From an uncultured Flavobacteriales bacterium (GTDB taxonomy: Bacteria; Bacteroidota; Bacteroidia; Flavobacteriales; JBLHRE01), in NCBI GenBank assembly GCA_937139155.1, contig CAKZPI010000013.1, forward strand, positions 62,001-126,000: a stretch of 64,000 nt of DNA, given 5' to 3'. Below are positions 52,502 to 63,079 of the stretch, piece after piece. A program made the position numbers and the translations under genes. Each line of letters begins with the position of its first letter. Within the stretch, counting starts at the first letter, position 1. The notes under the pieces were generated by a model. That model made no database searches. It was given only the letters and a program-made list of their open reading frames with translations, and had not been told where the DNA came from.

Positions 52502-54675
52502 ATACGATACGAAAGTCGCAAGCTGCTGAGCCTTGGAGCCGCCGGTAAACCCGGACGAATCATATAGTTTTGGTTCAGGAGATTGCTGATTTGAATTTGT
52601 AGGGCAAAAGAACTGGAAAATTCATAACCAAACCGAATCCCCAACAAAGTTTGTCCCTCGGGGTTGTTCTCTCGGTAGTTTCGAACCCCCGGTATGTTCT
52701 CTAAGAAAATACGGTCGATGCGTTCGTGAAAGCTTTGGTAGCTCACTGAGAGCCCAACATTCCATTTATTGTTGAAAATGGAAGCGTCCAGTTTGCCCAA
52801 ATGGTTTGACCGGTATTTTAAAACCAAGCTGGTGTCTGGGTCAGAGAGGTCTAAGGGGTTTATATAAGTATACCCCCCAATCACCCGAAGCTTCATTTTC
52901 CCGATTTTCCGTTGGTTTAAAACGGAAACCTCCAGGCCAGAAATCCGAGCCTTTCCAACATTCACCGCCGCAATTCCCAAACCGAAATCTGGTGGAACCT
53001 GAGGGCCGTAGGTTCCAAACTCAAATTGAATCATGTTTTCATAATCCATTCGGAAGAAATTCAATTTGGTTACCATGAAATCATCTTTGCTTCCGAAAGT
53101 TTGGCTAATGCCTACCTCATAAGTTTGGCTAATTTCTGTTTTCAGACTGTCGTTGGGGTAAATGATGAGTCCGGCAGCCCGAGCTTTCACATATTTTTCG
53201 GCCACGGAAGGGTACCTCATACCAGATCCCATCCCGGCTTGAATTAAGCCTCCTTTCCAAGGCCTTATTTTGCCTTCCAAATTCATCAAGGGCAGAAAGG
53301 CTCCTTCCTGATCAATGGAGAAGTATTCAGCCCGTACTCCCCCTCCTATTTCCCATTTCTCCTTGGTCAATTTATATCCCCCGAAAGGGGCCATAGTCAA
53401 TGAGAAATGGTTTCCATAGGGCTCTGAAAACACTTGACTGTATTGGCTGTGAAAGCCCAGAAATAAGCTTTGAGCCTTCTTATTCAAAGTGTATATGTAC
53501 CGAAACTGATGATTTTCTGAATCACTCGGAAAGTCTTCGCCTCGGTTCAGGGTCACAAAGGTACGCCCTCGAAATTCATGCCTTCCGTTTTCCTTCAAAA
53601 CAACCAGGCTAGGGTCTATATGAAATCGGAAGTTTCTTAAGTCGGCCAAGGCGTCTTCTCTACTTTGGTAAGCCGCGGTATCCGATTTCCAAATCACAAA
53701 CTGCTGTCCGGTTTGATGCATAAAGCCCCCTGATATTCCGCCTAGAACATTCTGATTTCGGCCAAACCTTTGACGGTGCTTGAAGAAAATCTTGGCTCTT
53801 TCGTTATAGGCATCCTTTCGATACTCATCGTTCTTGAAATAATCAACATGCACCAATGTCTGCTTAGATTCCTTGGCGGTTCCGTAGGTGAAGCCTAGGT
53901 TTTTCTGAAAATGAGAAGACGCTTCCCACCAATTGCCATTCAGGTTTTCAGGACGACTATAAACCCCGCCCATGCTATAGGCTTCAACTTGTGTTTTTTT
54001 GGTAGGCCAAAGGGTTGAAACGGCAATGGATCCATTCAATCCGCCAGAGCCTGAGAAGCTTGATGAGGCTCCATTTTTAACCAGTATTTTTGAAACAATG
54101 GCCGTGGGGAGGTAATCCCATTTTATGTCTGAAGCATCGGCTGAAAGCAGCGGGAGTCCGTCTAAAATTAAGTTTACCCTTGTGCCGGCTCCGTACGACC
54201 ACCCCGCTCCTCCGCGCAAGCTTACTTGGCCATCAATAAGGCTTAATCCCGGACTTTTATTCACAACCTCTTTGAGGTCAATGGGATTAATTTCCTGGAC
54301 CAGTTTCGGGCTTATTTCCTGAATGTCAACCGACTCAACCCTGGGCCTTTGTCTTTCTGCGGTAACGGTTACCTCATCCAGGGGGGTAATTTCTGAATAG
54401 AGGCTTACCTGAACCTGGTTTGAAGCAGCAGGCACCTCAACCATGCTTTGTTCATAGCCCATTCTTCGAAAGTAGATTTGGGCTTTTCCGACATTCACCT
54501 TCAAAGAAAAGCTCCCGTCGCTCTTGGTTGTGGTAGTGTCTAAAGCTGAGAAAACCACCGTGCTTTCTAAGGCTTCCCCACGGTCGTTCAGGCAAATTCC
54601 TCTTATGACCCTATGGTTTTGCGCCAAGGTGCCAATGCCCATAAAAAGGAAGAAGGAAATGAAAAGAATTTTCAT
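52498..54675 (-). CDS. TonB-dependent outer-membrane receptor
   Basis: 725 residues. Signal peptide (ISFFLFMGIGTLAQ), a CarboxypepD_reg-like domain (HRVIRGICLNDRGEALESTVV), a plug with VNKSPGLSLIDGQVSLRGGAGWSYG, and a beta-barrel ending LSSLRLSYRI. The ligand is unknown; the neighbours give no hint. It is co-translated with kdsB, an uncommon pair. Confidence 0.9.
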   Translation of the reverse strand: MKILFISFFLFMGIGTLAQNHRVIRGICLNDRGEALESTVVFSALDTTTTKSDGSFSLKVNVGKAQIYFRRMGYEQSMVEVPAASNQVQVSLYSEITPLDEVTVTAERQRPRVESVDIQEISPKLVQEINPIDLKEVVNKSPGLSLIDGQVSLRGGAGWSYGAGTRVNLILDGLPLLSADASDIKWDYLPTAIVSKILVKNGASSSFSGSGGLNGSIAVSTLWPTKKTQVEAYSMGGVYSRPENLNGNWWEASSHFQKNLGFTYGTAKESKQTLVHVDYFKNDEYRKDAYNERAKIFFKHRQRFGRNQNVLGGISGGFMHQTGQQFVIWKSDTAAYQSREDALADLRNFRFHIDPSLVVLKENGRHEFRGRTFVTLNRGEDFPSDSENHQFRYIYTLNKKAQSLFLGFHSQYSQVFSEPYGNHFSLTMAPFGGYKLTKEKWEIGGGVRAEYFSIDQEGAFLPLMNLEGKIRPWKGGLIQAGMGSGMRYPSVAEKYVKARAAGLIIYPNDSLKTEISQTYEVGISQTFGSKDDFMVTKLNFFRMDYENMIQFEFGTYGPQVPPDFGLGIAAVNVGKARISGLEVSVLNQRKIGKMKLRVIGGYTYINPLDLSDPDTSLVLKYRSNHLGKLDASIFNNKWNVGLSVSYQSFHERIDRIFLENIPGVRNYRENNPEGQTLLGIRFGYEFSSSFALQIQISNLLNQNYMIRPGLPAAPRLSSLRLSYRI

Positions 54676-54716
54676 AATTTTAGAGTCTAGTCCCTGCCAA
54701 TTTAGAGAAAACTATC

Positions 54717-55814
54717 ATGAACCACCCAAAATCAGTTTACTATCTAGCCTTCCGTTTAATGGATGGCATTGGGCCCATTCTGGCCCGAAAAATCATTGAA
54801 TCCTTTCCAACGGTTGAAGATGCCTTTGAAGCAGGACCAAAGTCTTGGCTTGGTGTAGAGGGCGTTTCAAACAAACGGGTAAAAGACGTTGATCTCAAAG
54901 GAGTTCTTAATCGCGCTCAATCAGAAATTGAGGCTGCCGAAAAGAATGGTTGGAAGATTTTTACCCTGGAGGATAAAGGCTTTCCTCGGCGACTTCGGCA
55001 GATTCCAGACGCCCCTTTATTGCTTTTTGGAAAGGGAGAACTTTCTTTGAATCCTTCCAGGGCCGTGGGGGTGGTAGGAACCCGAAAGGCAAGTCAGTAC
55101 GGGAAACATTTCATTGACGATTTTATCAAGGATTTGGGAAACTTGAATGTTCAAGTCATTTCGGGATTGGCCTTGGGCATTGACACCCTGGCGCATAGGG
55201 CAAGTTTAAAAAACAAGATACCAACGGTGGCAGTCATGGGTACTGGCCTGGATAAAATCTACCCTTCCAGCAATCGGGAATTGGCCATTGAAATGGGAAA
55301 AAAGGGGATGCTTTTGACGGAATTCCCCAGGTTTACCAAGCCCGATCGAGAGAATTTTCCTCAGAGAAACCGGATTGTTGCAGGAATGTGCGACGCCTTG
55401 GTGGTGGTTGAGTCTGCAGAGAAGGGCGGGGCCTTGATTACGGCAGACATGGCCTTTGCTTACAATCGTGATGTATTGGCCGTTCCGGGCAGGGTAACTG
55501 ACCCTTTGAGTCAGGGCTGCTTGAAGCTGATTCGTTCTCAAAAGGCAGGGGTGGTTTGTTCAGCAGAAGACTTGAAATATCAACTGGGGTGGAATGAAGT
55601 TGAGAAAACCTCCGTTCAAAAATCTTTGTTTGTTGAATTGAATGGTGAGGAGGAAGAAATCATGGAGTTATTTGAACGAGGAGGAACCTTGGCCATGGAT
55701 GAAATCGCCGTTCAGGCTGGGAAAAAGGTTTCAAACTGCCTGGCCATATTGATGAATTTAGAGCTGAAAGGGCTGATTCGAACCCTTCCGGGGAACCAAT
55801 TTGAGCCGATTTAG
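54717..55814 (+). CDS. dprA: DNA processing protein DprA
   Basis: 365 residues. An N-terminal helix-hairpin-helix/SAM-like region (YLAFRLMDGIGPILARKI), the Rossmann-like DprA domain with VGVVGTRKASQYGK, SGLALGIDTLAHRASL and PQRNRIVAGM, and a C-terminal winged helix. It protects incoming single-stranded DNA and loads RecA during natural transformation. Monocistronic and divergent from the TonB receptor. Confidence 0.95.
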   Translation: MNHPKSVYYLAFRLMDGIGPILARKIIESFPTVEDAFEAGPKSWLGVEGVSNKRVKDVDLKGVLNRAQSEIEAAEKNGWKIFTLEDKGFPRRLRQIPDAPLLLFGKGELSLNPSRAVGVVGTRKASQYGKHFIDDFIKDLGNLNVQVISGLALGIDTLAHRASLKNKIPTVAVMGTGLDKIYPSSNRELAIEMGKKGMLLTEFPRFTKPDRENFPQRNRIVAGMCDALVVVESAEKGGALITADMAFAYNRDVLAVPGRVTDPLSQGCLKLIRSQKAGVVCSAEDLKYQLGWNEVEKTSVQKSLFVELNGEEEEIMELFERGGTLAMDEIAVQAGKKVSNCLAILMNLELKGLIRTLPGNQFEPI

Positions 55815-55820
55815 GCCTAG

Positions 55821-57224
<1,404 letters not shown>

Positions 57225-57245
57225 TTCCAATCCCGTATAAATTCA

Positions 57246-57282
57246 AAGCCCCACATCTTTTTTAAGGTGCGGGGCTTTTTTA
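57246..57282 (+). terminator. Terminator after gdhA
   Basis: GCCCC..CATC pairs with GGTG..GGGGC (one mismatch and one G-U) around a T-rich loop and is followed by a T run, 22 nt after the stop codon. Confidence 0.85.
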
Positions 57283-57302
57283 TGGAATTGATTTCTTTCT
57301 TC

Positions 57303-58409
57303 TTACTCCTCGGGAAGCTTGAAATTAATTGGCAAGGTATAGGCGATTTTTACATTTTCACCCTTTTGCTTTCCCGGAGACCATTGCTTTAGGTTATCCA
57401 GCAAACTCAAGGCGTAATCGTCTAAAATTGGGTCTACCCCTCGAACCACTTTGCCTTGGGTAACATTCCCTTCTTCGTCTACCACAAACTGCACAAATAC
57501 CTTGCCTTCAATCCCTTTTTTCAAGGCCTTTTTGGGGTATTTGAAGTTTTTAGTCAAGTCTGAAAACAGAGCTTCCTGGCCTCCCGGATATTCTGCCGGA
57601 ACCTCAATTACTGTATTGTTGAAGGTAGGTTTGTCTTGCCCGTGAACCTGGGCTGAGAACCCAATCATTAAAGCTAAGATGGGAATGTAAAAAAGGATTT
57701 TCTTTTTCATGATACATGGATTTGAATTAAAGTCTTTGAGTCGTTGGCTTAAATGTTTTTTAACTGAGAAGCTATGGGCAAAATGAATTTCTTCGCCCAA
57801 GGCCTGTTCCAGCAAGAGTTTTTTATAGGCTAGTCCAAATTGCTTTACCCCCTGATCTGCTTCCAATTCATGAATAAGCTTTAGGTCGGCCGACCAAGCA
57901 TAAGCGAATGGATTCCACCAGAAAATCATCTCGGTGATGCAGGAAATGATTAGGTCTATTCCATGCCCCTGACGAATATGGGCACGCTCATGGGCCAGAA
58001 CCATTTCGCGTTCAGAACTTTTGAAACCATCCCCTATATACACCTTTCCGAAAGCAGAAAAAGCATGACGAGCTTGAGATTTCCGATTCAGAATGCTCTG
58101 TATTGATCTATACAATTTGAAGGCTAAAAGACTGATTCCCGGGAGGAAGTACAGGTAAAACAAATTAGAGCTTGAAAGAGCTTCTTGGTTTGCTTGGGTA
58201 GCAAAGTTGAGCTCTGGAAGCTGAATGGAGGAAATGGGTGCCTGAGTTTCAAATGGCCAAAAGCCCAAAACCAAGGAGAAGACCGGGAAGGTCAAAAGGA
58301 TCATCCGGTTCAACCGGGGGTTGGCTGCCTTTCGGCCCACGAGCCTAAAACTTAGGTATAGGCAGGTGAATAGGAGTCCGGAAAAAAGGAAGGTGCTAAG
58401 ATTTTCCAT
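57303..58409 (-). CDS. M56 (BlaR1-like) membrane peptidase fused to a TonB C-terminal domain
   Basis: 368 residues. About three to four membrane helices, the zinc site HERAH at residues 140-144 with HELEADQGVK further on, and no BlaR-type penicillin-binding sensor domain. Instead the C-terminus (about 275-368) is a TonB domain (YPGGQEALFSDLTKNFKYP, EGKVFVQFVVDEEGNVTQGKVVRG). It overlaps blaI by 14 nt. Expected to be a membrane sensor-protease that relieves BlaI repression; the TonB part may sense or touch an outer-membrane receptor. Confidence 0.87.
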   Translation of the reverse strand: MENLSTFLFSGLLFTCLYLSFRLVGRKAANPRLNRMILLTFPVFSLVLGFWPFETQAPISSIQLPELNFATQANQEALSSSNLFYLYFLPGISLLAFKLYRSIQSILNRKSQARHAFSAFGKVYIGDGFKSSEREMVLAHERAHIRQGHGIDLIISCITEMIFWWNPFAYAWSADLKLIHELEADQGVKQFGLAYKKLLLEQALGEEIHFAHSFSVKKHLSQRLKDFNSNPCIMKKKILFYIPILALMIGFSAQVHGQDKPTFNNTVIEVPAEYPGGQEALFSDLTKNFKYPKKALKKGIEGKVFVQFVVDEEGNVTQGKVVRGVDPILDDYALSLLDNLKQWSPGKQKGENVKIAYTLPINFKLPEE

Positions 58410-58764
58410 CGGCTTTGCGTAATTCGTTCAACAATTCATCAAGTGACTCTAGGTCCAGCTCCTTTTCAGCAATCAATTCTGAGACCAAAGACTTACCTGA
58501 ACCCTTGAAAAACTTTGAAACCAAATTTTGGGTCAGGGATTTTCGGTAGTCCTTTTCTGAAATCAAGGGGTAATATCTATGCGATTTCCCAAAAGCCTCA
58601 TGACCCACAAAGCCCTTTTTCTCCAAAATCCTCAAAATGGTACTCACGGTATTATACGCGGGCTTGGGCTCGGGCAATTCAGCCAAAACCTCCTTTACAA
58701 AGGCCTTTTCTAAATTCCATAAGGGAAGCATGATCTCCTCCTCTGCCTGGGTTAATTGTTTCAT
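58396..58764 (-). CDS. blaI: BlaI/MecI-family transcriptional repressor
   Basis: 122 residues. The winged helix matches the family: LTQAEEEIMLPLWNLEKAFVKEVL, YNTVSTILRILEKKGFVGHEA. A leucine-rich C-terminal dimerisation tail follows. Cleaved by its M56 partner to release target promoters. The gene lies under a four-half-site operator array (58776-58811), so it is probably autoregulated. TATATTTG at 58769-58776 lies only 4 nt before its ATG. Confidence 0.93.
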   Translation of the reverse strand: MKQLTQAEEEIMLPLWNLEKAFVKEVLAELPEPKPAYNTVSTILRILEKKGFVGHEAFGKSHRYYPLISEKDYRKSLTQNLVSKFFKGSGKSLVSELIAEKELDLESLDELLNELRKADGKS

Positions 58765-58768
58765 GCTC

Positions 58769-58776
58769 CAAATATA
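58769..58776 (-). promoter_or_regulatory. -7 element 4 nt before the blaI start codon
   Basis: TATATTTG, GAGC, ATG on the minus strand. Its first base is the outer end of the operator array, so a bound repressor would block the promoter directly. Confidence 0.6.
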
Positions 58777-58811
58777 ACTAAAAGTTTAGTTCATAAACTA
58801 ATTATTTAGTT
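58776..58811. promoter_or_regulatory. Four-half-site periodic operator array between blaI and the MbnP-like gene
   Basis: The sequence reads AACTAA, 4 nt, TTAGTT, 4 nt, AACTAA, 4 nt, TTAGTT with every half-site perfect. Centres of neighbouring half-sites are exactly 10 bp apart, on one face of the helix, and any adjacent pair forms a perfect dyad. It covers the blaI -33 region and abuts its -7 element. A second, looser dyad AATTGGTT/AACCAATT lies at 58815-58846, next to the MbnP-like promoter. Confidence 0.75.
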
Positions 58812-58860
58812 GATAATTGGTTTTAACCGCTATGAACCAACCAATTCTCTAAGTTTAGCG

Positions 58861-58868
58861 TACCTTTG
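58861..58868 (+). promoter_or_regulatory. -7 element 6 nt before the MbnP-like gene
   Basis: TACCTTTG followed by ATTACT and ATG at 58875. An in-frame TTG within this element is not a start. Confidence 0.5.
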
Positions 58869-58874
58869 ATTACT

Positions 58875-59678
58875 ATGAAAAAATTTCAACTTTTCCTTTT
58901 TATCGGGGTTTTGGCCTTGGTTTCATCCTGTAAAGAAGAAGGATGTACAGATCCGGCGGCAAGCAATTACAACGATGAGGCAGATAAAGACTGTTGTTGT
59001 GAATATGCTGAGCCAGATAATTTCACCTTGAGTTTTAAGGCCGTTGACGATCAAGGAAACACCCTGAACATGAATGAGGAAACCGTGGATGCCGGGGGGC
59101 GTCCCATTCAGTTTGAATTGTTCTTGTTCTACCTTTCCAATATTTACCTAAAATCTTCAACGGGAGATGAGGTGCTGGTTAAAGACGTGGCCTTGCTTGA
59201 TTTTGAAGAGGGGGTTCCAGGCAGCATTACGGCTAAAATTCCGGAAGGAGAGTATACTGAGATGAGGGTGGGTTTTGGCCTCGATTCTGTTTATAACAAT
59301 GAGAATCCAAACGATTTCGCCCCGGGGCACCCATTAAGCTATGCAGCAAACACGCATTGGGGATGGTTGAAATACCGGTTTCAAATGGTTGAAGGCAGGC
59401 TTGATACCGATCAAAACGGAAGCCTTGAAAAGACCTTTGCCTATCATACCGGCCTTGACTCCTTATATGTAGAGCGCAGCTTTCCGGTAAACCTTGACTT
59501 TAGCCAGGGCGACCTTAGCCTTGAATTGGATTTAAATTGGAATGCGTTTTTCACCTACGGGGCTCAACCCATTGATCCGGCGGTCTCGAACTCAACCCAT
59601 ATGGCCAACGAGTATGAGATTTTACTCGGACAGAGGTTCGCGAATAATTTTGCTAGCTCGGCGGTTTTGGTAGATTGA
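58875..59678 (+). CDS. MbnP-like lipoprotein (copper-binding family)
   Basis: 267 residues. Lipobox ALVSSC gives lipid-anchored Cys at about residue 19. A small Cys-rich CTDPAASNYNDEADKDCCCEY motif, common in Bacteroidota exported proteins, precedes the MbnP-like domain: FYLSNIYLKSS, IPEGEYTEMRVGFGLDSVYN, NTHWGWLKYRFQMVEG. MbnP proteins bind copper and usually lie next to the di-heme protein MbnH, which is not here. Divergent from blaI and sharing its control region. Confidence 0.8.
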   Translation: MKKFQLFLFIGVLALVSSCKEEGCTDPAASNYNDEADKDCCCEYAEPDNFTLSFKAVDDQGNTLNMNEETVDAGGRPIQFELFLFYLSNIYLKSSTGDEVLVKDVALLDFEEGVPGSITAKIPEGEYTEMRVGFGLDSVYNNENPNDFAPGHPLSYAANTHWGWLKYRFQMVEGRLDTDQNGSLEKTFAYHTGLDSLYVERSFPVNLDFSQGDLSLELDLNWNAFFTYGAQPIDPAVSNSTHMANEYEILLGQRFANNFASSAVLVD

Positions 59679-59749
59679 TTCACTTTCGTGGATGCCATGC
59701 ATTGATCTAAGCTTATTCTCCTTGTAGAGACCCCTTTTCTCTTCTCTGA

Positions 59750-59771
59750 TAAGCCCTATCTTTCGGGCTTA
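59750..59771 (+). terminator. Hairpin between the MbnP-like gene and polA
   Basis: TAAGCCC and GGGCTTA form a perfect 7-bp stem around an 8-nt loop, followed by AAAACTATTTT. It may be a weak terminator for the MbnP-like gene or part of the polA leader; the T run is poor. Confidence 0.35.
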
Positions 59772-59781
59772 AAACTATTTT

Positions 59782-62550
59782 ATGGCCTCAGAGAAAAAAA
59801 TGTTTTTGCTGGATGCTTATGCCTTGATTTATAGGGCCTACTTTGCTTTTCAGCGGAATCCAAGGATTAATAGTAAGGGAGAAAATACCTCGGCCACCTA
59901 CGGATTTACCACGGCCCTTCTAGATGTAATATTAAAAGAAAAGCCTAGCCACCTTGCCGTTTGTTTTGATGTGGCGGGTCCGGTAGGACGTCATACTGAC
60001 TTCGCCGAATACAAGGCCAACCGTCAGGCCATGCCCGAAGACATTCAAAGCGCCATACCTCATATTCGAAACCTCATCAAAGCCTTCCGAATTCCCATCC
60101 TTGAAAAAGAAGGCTACGAGGCCGATGATGTGATTGGAACCATTGCCAAACAAGCCGAAGAAAAAGGTTTTCAGGTTTTTATGATGACCCCAGATAAGGA
60201 TTATGCCCAGCTGGTTTCTGAAAATATTTTCATGCACAAGCCCGGAAGAGGAGGAAAACCCTCGGAAGTTTGGGGAGTGCCTGAGGTATTGGAAAAATTT
60301 GAAATTGAAAGGGTTGAGCAGGTGATTGACTTCCTGGGTATGATGGGAGATTCCGTGGATAATATCCCCGGACTTCCAGGGGTTGGAGAAAAAACCGCCA
60401 AAAAATTCCTCAAAGAATACGGCTCCCTTGAGGCCCTGCTTGACAAGGCCGATGAAATCAAAGGAAAACTCGGAGAGAAAATTCGAGACAATAAAGAAAA
60501 AGGCATTCTCTCAAAACAACTGGCCACCATCATCACCGATGTGCCGGTTGAATGGGACCCAAAAGACCTGGAGGTGGAGCCCGCCGACCGGGAAGCCGTT
60601 ATGGAAATATTTCGGGAACTTGAATTCAAAACCCTGGGCAAGCGCCTCTTTAATGTAGAGGAAAGCCAAAGCCAAGCCTCCAACGGACAAACCAACTTAT
60701 TTGATGAGTCGGGCGAGGATAAAATGGGCTCGCATTTTGGTAGTCTGGAAACCGTTGACCACAAATACACCCTGGTTAACACCTTAGAAGCTCGGAAGAA
60801 ATTTGCCAAGTTATTGGCCAAACAAAAGACCTTTGTTTTTGACACGGAAACCACCGGATTGAACGCCCATAAGGCAGAATTGGTGGGCATTGCTTTTTCC
60901 TGGAAAGCCCATGAAGCCTACTACCTTCCCATTCCTGCCAATCCAAAAGGAGCTGAGATTGTACTGAACGATATAAAGCAGATTTTTGAACATGAAGAAA
61001 GCCTGAAAATTGCCCATAACATTAAGTATGATATGGCCATTCTTCAAAACCATGGAATCAACCTCAAAGGGAAACTCTATGACACCATGTTGGCGCATTA
61101 TTTGATCTCAGCCGACGGAAGACATGGAATGGATTATCTGGCCGAAAGCCTTTTGAACTACAAGCCCAAGTCCATTGAAGAATTGATTGGGAAAAAAGGG
61201 AGAAACCAGAAGTCGATGCGGGATGTGCCAGTGGAAGAGGTTTCAGAATACGCCGGTGAAGACGCTGATATTACCTGGCAATTGTTTGAGAAACTAGACC
61301 CCCAATTGGATGAGCATGAATTGAGGACTTTGTTTGAGGAACTGGAAATGCCCTTGGTTCCGGTTTTGATGAAAATGGAACGAGAAGGGATTCGCCTAGA
61401 ATCTGAATCTTTGAATGCCTATTCAAAAGAATTGGAAACGGAGATTCTAAGGCTCGACGAAGAAATTAAAGCCTTGGCTGGACTTGATTTCAACATTGCC
61501 TCTCCTCGCCAATTGGGCGAAGTGCTTTTTGATCATTTAAAACTTGACGACAAGGCCAAGAAAACAAAGACCGGCCAATATTCTACCAACGAGGCTACCC
61601 TTCAGAAACTTTCAGGAAAACATGAAATTGTGGATAAGGTTCTTGAGTTTCGAGGCTTGAACAAACTAAAATCAACCTATGTGGATGCCCTTCCGAAACT
61701 GGTAAATGAAAAAACCGGAAGAATCCATACCCATTATATGCAGGCCGTGGCCGCCACTGGACGATTATCAAGTACCGACCCCAACCTTCAAAACATTCCC
61801 ATCCGTAGAGAAAATGGGAGGAAAGTTCGAATGGCTTTTGTGCCCCGAGATCAAGACCATGTTTTGCTGGCGGCGGATTATTCTCAGATTGAACTTCGGG
61901 TAATTGCTGCCCTTTCAGAGGACGATAGCATGCTGGAAGACTTCCGTGCAGGACTGGACATTCATGCGGCAACGGCTGCTCGAGTATTCGGTATGAAAAT
62001 AGATGAGGTTGACCGAGATAGCAGAAGCAAAGCCAAGGCTGTGAACTTCGGTATTATTTATGGTCAGTCCGCTTTCGGGCTTTCTGAGCAACTCGGCATT
62101 TCCAGAACCGAAGCCAAGGAAATCATTGAGGCATATTTTGAAAAATACAATAAGCTGAAAGCCTATATGGATGCCCAGGTTAACTTCGCCCGCGACCATG
62201 GCTATGTTGAAACCATTTGCAAGCGAAGGCGATACCTGAAAGACATTCATTCTAGAAATCATACCGTTCGTTCTTTTGCCGAACGAAACGCCATCAACGC
62301 CCCCATTCAAGGCTCAGCAGCCGACATCATTAAAAAAGCGATGATTGACGTTGACCAAGGCATGCAAGCGGCCGGATTTAAATCCAAGCTACTTCTTCAA
62401 GTGCATGATGAACTTGTGTTTGACGCTCGTAAAGAGGAACTTGATGACTTGAAAGCCCTGGTGAAAGAAAAAATGGAAGGGGTGATGGAGATTGGAGTGC
62501 CCTTGGTAACCGATATGGGCATTGGCGAAAATTGGCTGGAAGCACATTAA
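59782..62550 (+). CDS. polA: DNA polymerase I
   Basis: 922 residues with all three domains. 5'-3' exonuclease (MFLLDAYALIYRAYF, GLPGVGEKTAKKFL); 3'-5' proofreading exonuclease with intact metal ligands (FDTETTG, Asp about residue 354; AHNIKYDMAIL; YAGEDADITWQL); and polymerase with motif A DYSQIELRVIA, motif B KAVNFGIIYGQ and motif C VHDELVF. Okazaki-fragment processing and repair. 10 nt before the gamma-class carbonic anhydrase gene. Confidence 0.98.
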   Translation: MASEKKMFLLDAYALIYRAYFAFQRNPRINSKGENTSATYGFTTALLDVILKEKPSHLAVCFDVAGPVGRHTDFAEYKANRQAMPEDIQSAIPHIRNLIKAFRIPILEKEGYEADDVIGTIAKQAEEKGFQVFMMTPDKDYAQLVSENIFMHKPGRGGKPSEVWGVPEVLEKFEIERVEQVIDFLGMMGDSVDNIPGLPGVGEKTAKKFLKEYGSLEALLDKADEIKGKLGEKIRDNKEKGILSKQLATIITDVPVEWDPKDLEVEPADREAVMEIFRELEFKTLGKRLFNVEESQSQASNGQTNLFDESGEDKMGSHFGSLETVDHKYTLVNTLEARKKFAKLLAKQKTFVFDTETTGLNAHKAELVGIAFSWKAHEAYYLPIPANPKGAEIVLNDIKQIFEHEESLKIAHNIKYDMAILQNHGINLKGKLYDTMLAHYLISADGRHGMDYLAESLLNYKPKSIEELIGKKGRNQKSMRDVPVEEVSEYAGEDADITWQLFEKLDPQLDEHELRTLFEELEMPLVPVLMKMEREGIRLESESLNAYSKELETEILRLDEEIKALAGLDFNIASPRQLGEVLFDHLKLDDKAKKTKTGQYSTNEATLQKLSGKHEIVDKVLEFRGLNKLKSTYVDALPKLVNEKTGRIHTHYMQAVAATGRLSSTDPNLQNIPIRRENGRKVRMAFVPRDQDHVLLAADYSQIELRVIAALSEDDSMLEDFRAGLDIHAATAARVFGMKIDEVDRDSRSKAKAVNFGIIYGQSAFGLSEQLGISRTEAKEIIEAYFEKYNKLKAYMDAQVNFARDHGYVETICKRRRYLKDIHSRNHTVRSFAERNAINAPIQGSAADIIKKAMIDVDQGMQAAGFKSKLLLQVHDELVFDARKEELDDLKALVKEKMEGVMEIGVPLVTDMGIGENWLEAH

Positions 62551-62560
62551 ATTTTAAACC

Positions 62561-63079
62561 ATGACATTGATACGAGAATTACCGGGTAAAAAACCTGTTT
62601 TCAAAGACTCTTGCTGGTTTGCAGAAACCGCAACCATTATTGGAGAAGTGGAAATGGGTGAAAATTGTACAGTATGGTACAACGCAGTGGTGCGGGGGGA
62701 TGTCCATTTCATTAAAATGGGAAATAAGGTGAATGTACAAGACGGAGCTGTCATTCATTGCACCTACCAAAAGGCCCCTACCACCATTGGAAATCGTGTA
62801 AGCATCGGACATAATGCCTTGGTGCATGGTTGTACCATTCACGACAATGTGCTCATTGGTATGGGAAGCATTGTTATGGACGGTGTAGTGGTTGAGTCGA
62901 ATTCAATCATTGCTGCCGGAGCGGTTGTGCTTGAAGGCACCCATGTTCCAGAGGGCAGCATTTTCGCGGGTGTGCCCGCCAAAAAGGTGAAAGACATTGA
63001 TCCCGAAAAGGTAACCGGAGAAATTGACCGAATTGCAGATAATTACGTGAAATACGCCTCTTGGTACCAGGAAGATTAA
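62561..63079 (+). CDS. Gamma-class carbonic anhydrase family protein
   Basis: 172 residues of left-handed beta-helix hexapeptide repeats. The three metal His are present: HCTYQ, then GHNALVHGC. It interconverts CO2 and bicarbonate, or is an inactive relative; the acidic loop of archaeal Cam is missing, as in most bacterial members. Overlaps the convergent membrane-protein gene by 4 nt. Confidence 0.9.
   Translation: MTLIRELPGKKPVFKDSCWFAETATIIGEVEMGENCTVWYNAVVRGDVHFIKMGNKVNVQDGAVIHCTYQKAPTTIGNRVSIGHNALVHGCTIHDNVLIGMGSIVMDGVVVESNSIIAAGAVVLEGTHVPEGSIFAGVPAKKVKDIDPEKVTGEIDRIADNYVKYASWYQED

Noticed and set aside
57303..58764. Beta-lactam resistance regulator
   Set aside because: BlaI and an M56 peptidase are present, but the peptidase carries a TonB domain rather than a penicillin-binding sensor, and no beta-lactamase gene is nearby.
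60201..60890. 229-codon open frame on the minus strand within polA
   Set aside because: It is antisense to conserved polA domains, has a Ser/Arg-rich composition typical of a shadow frame and no promoter.
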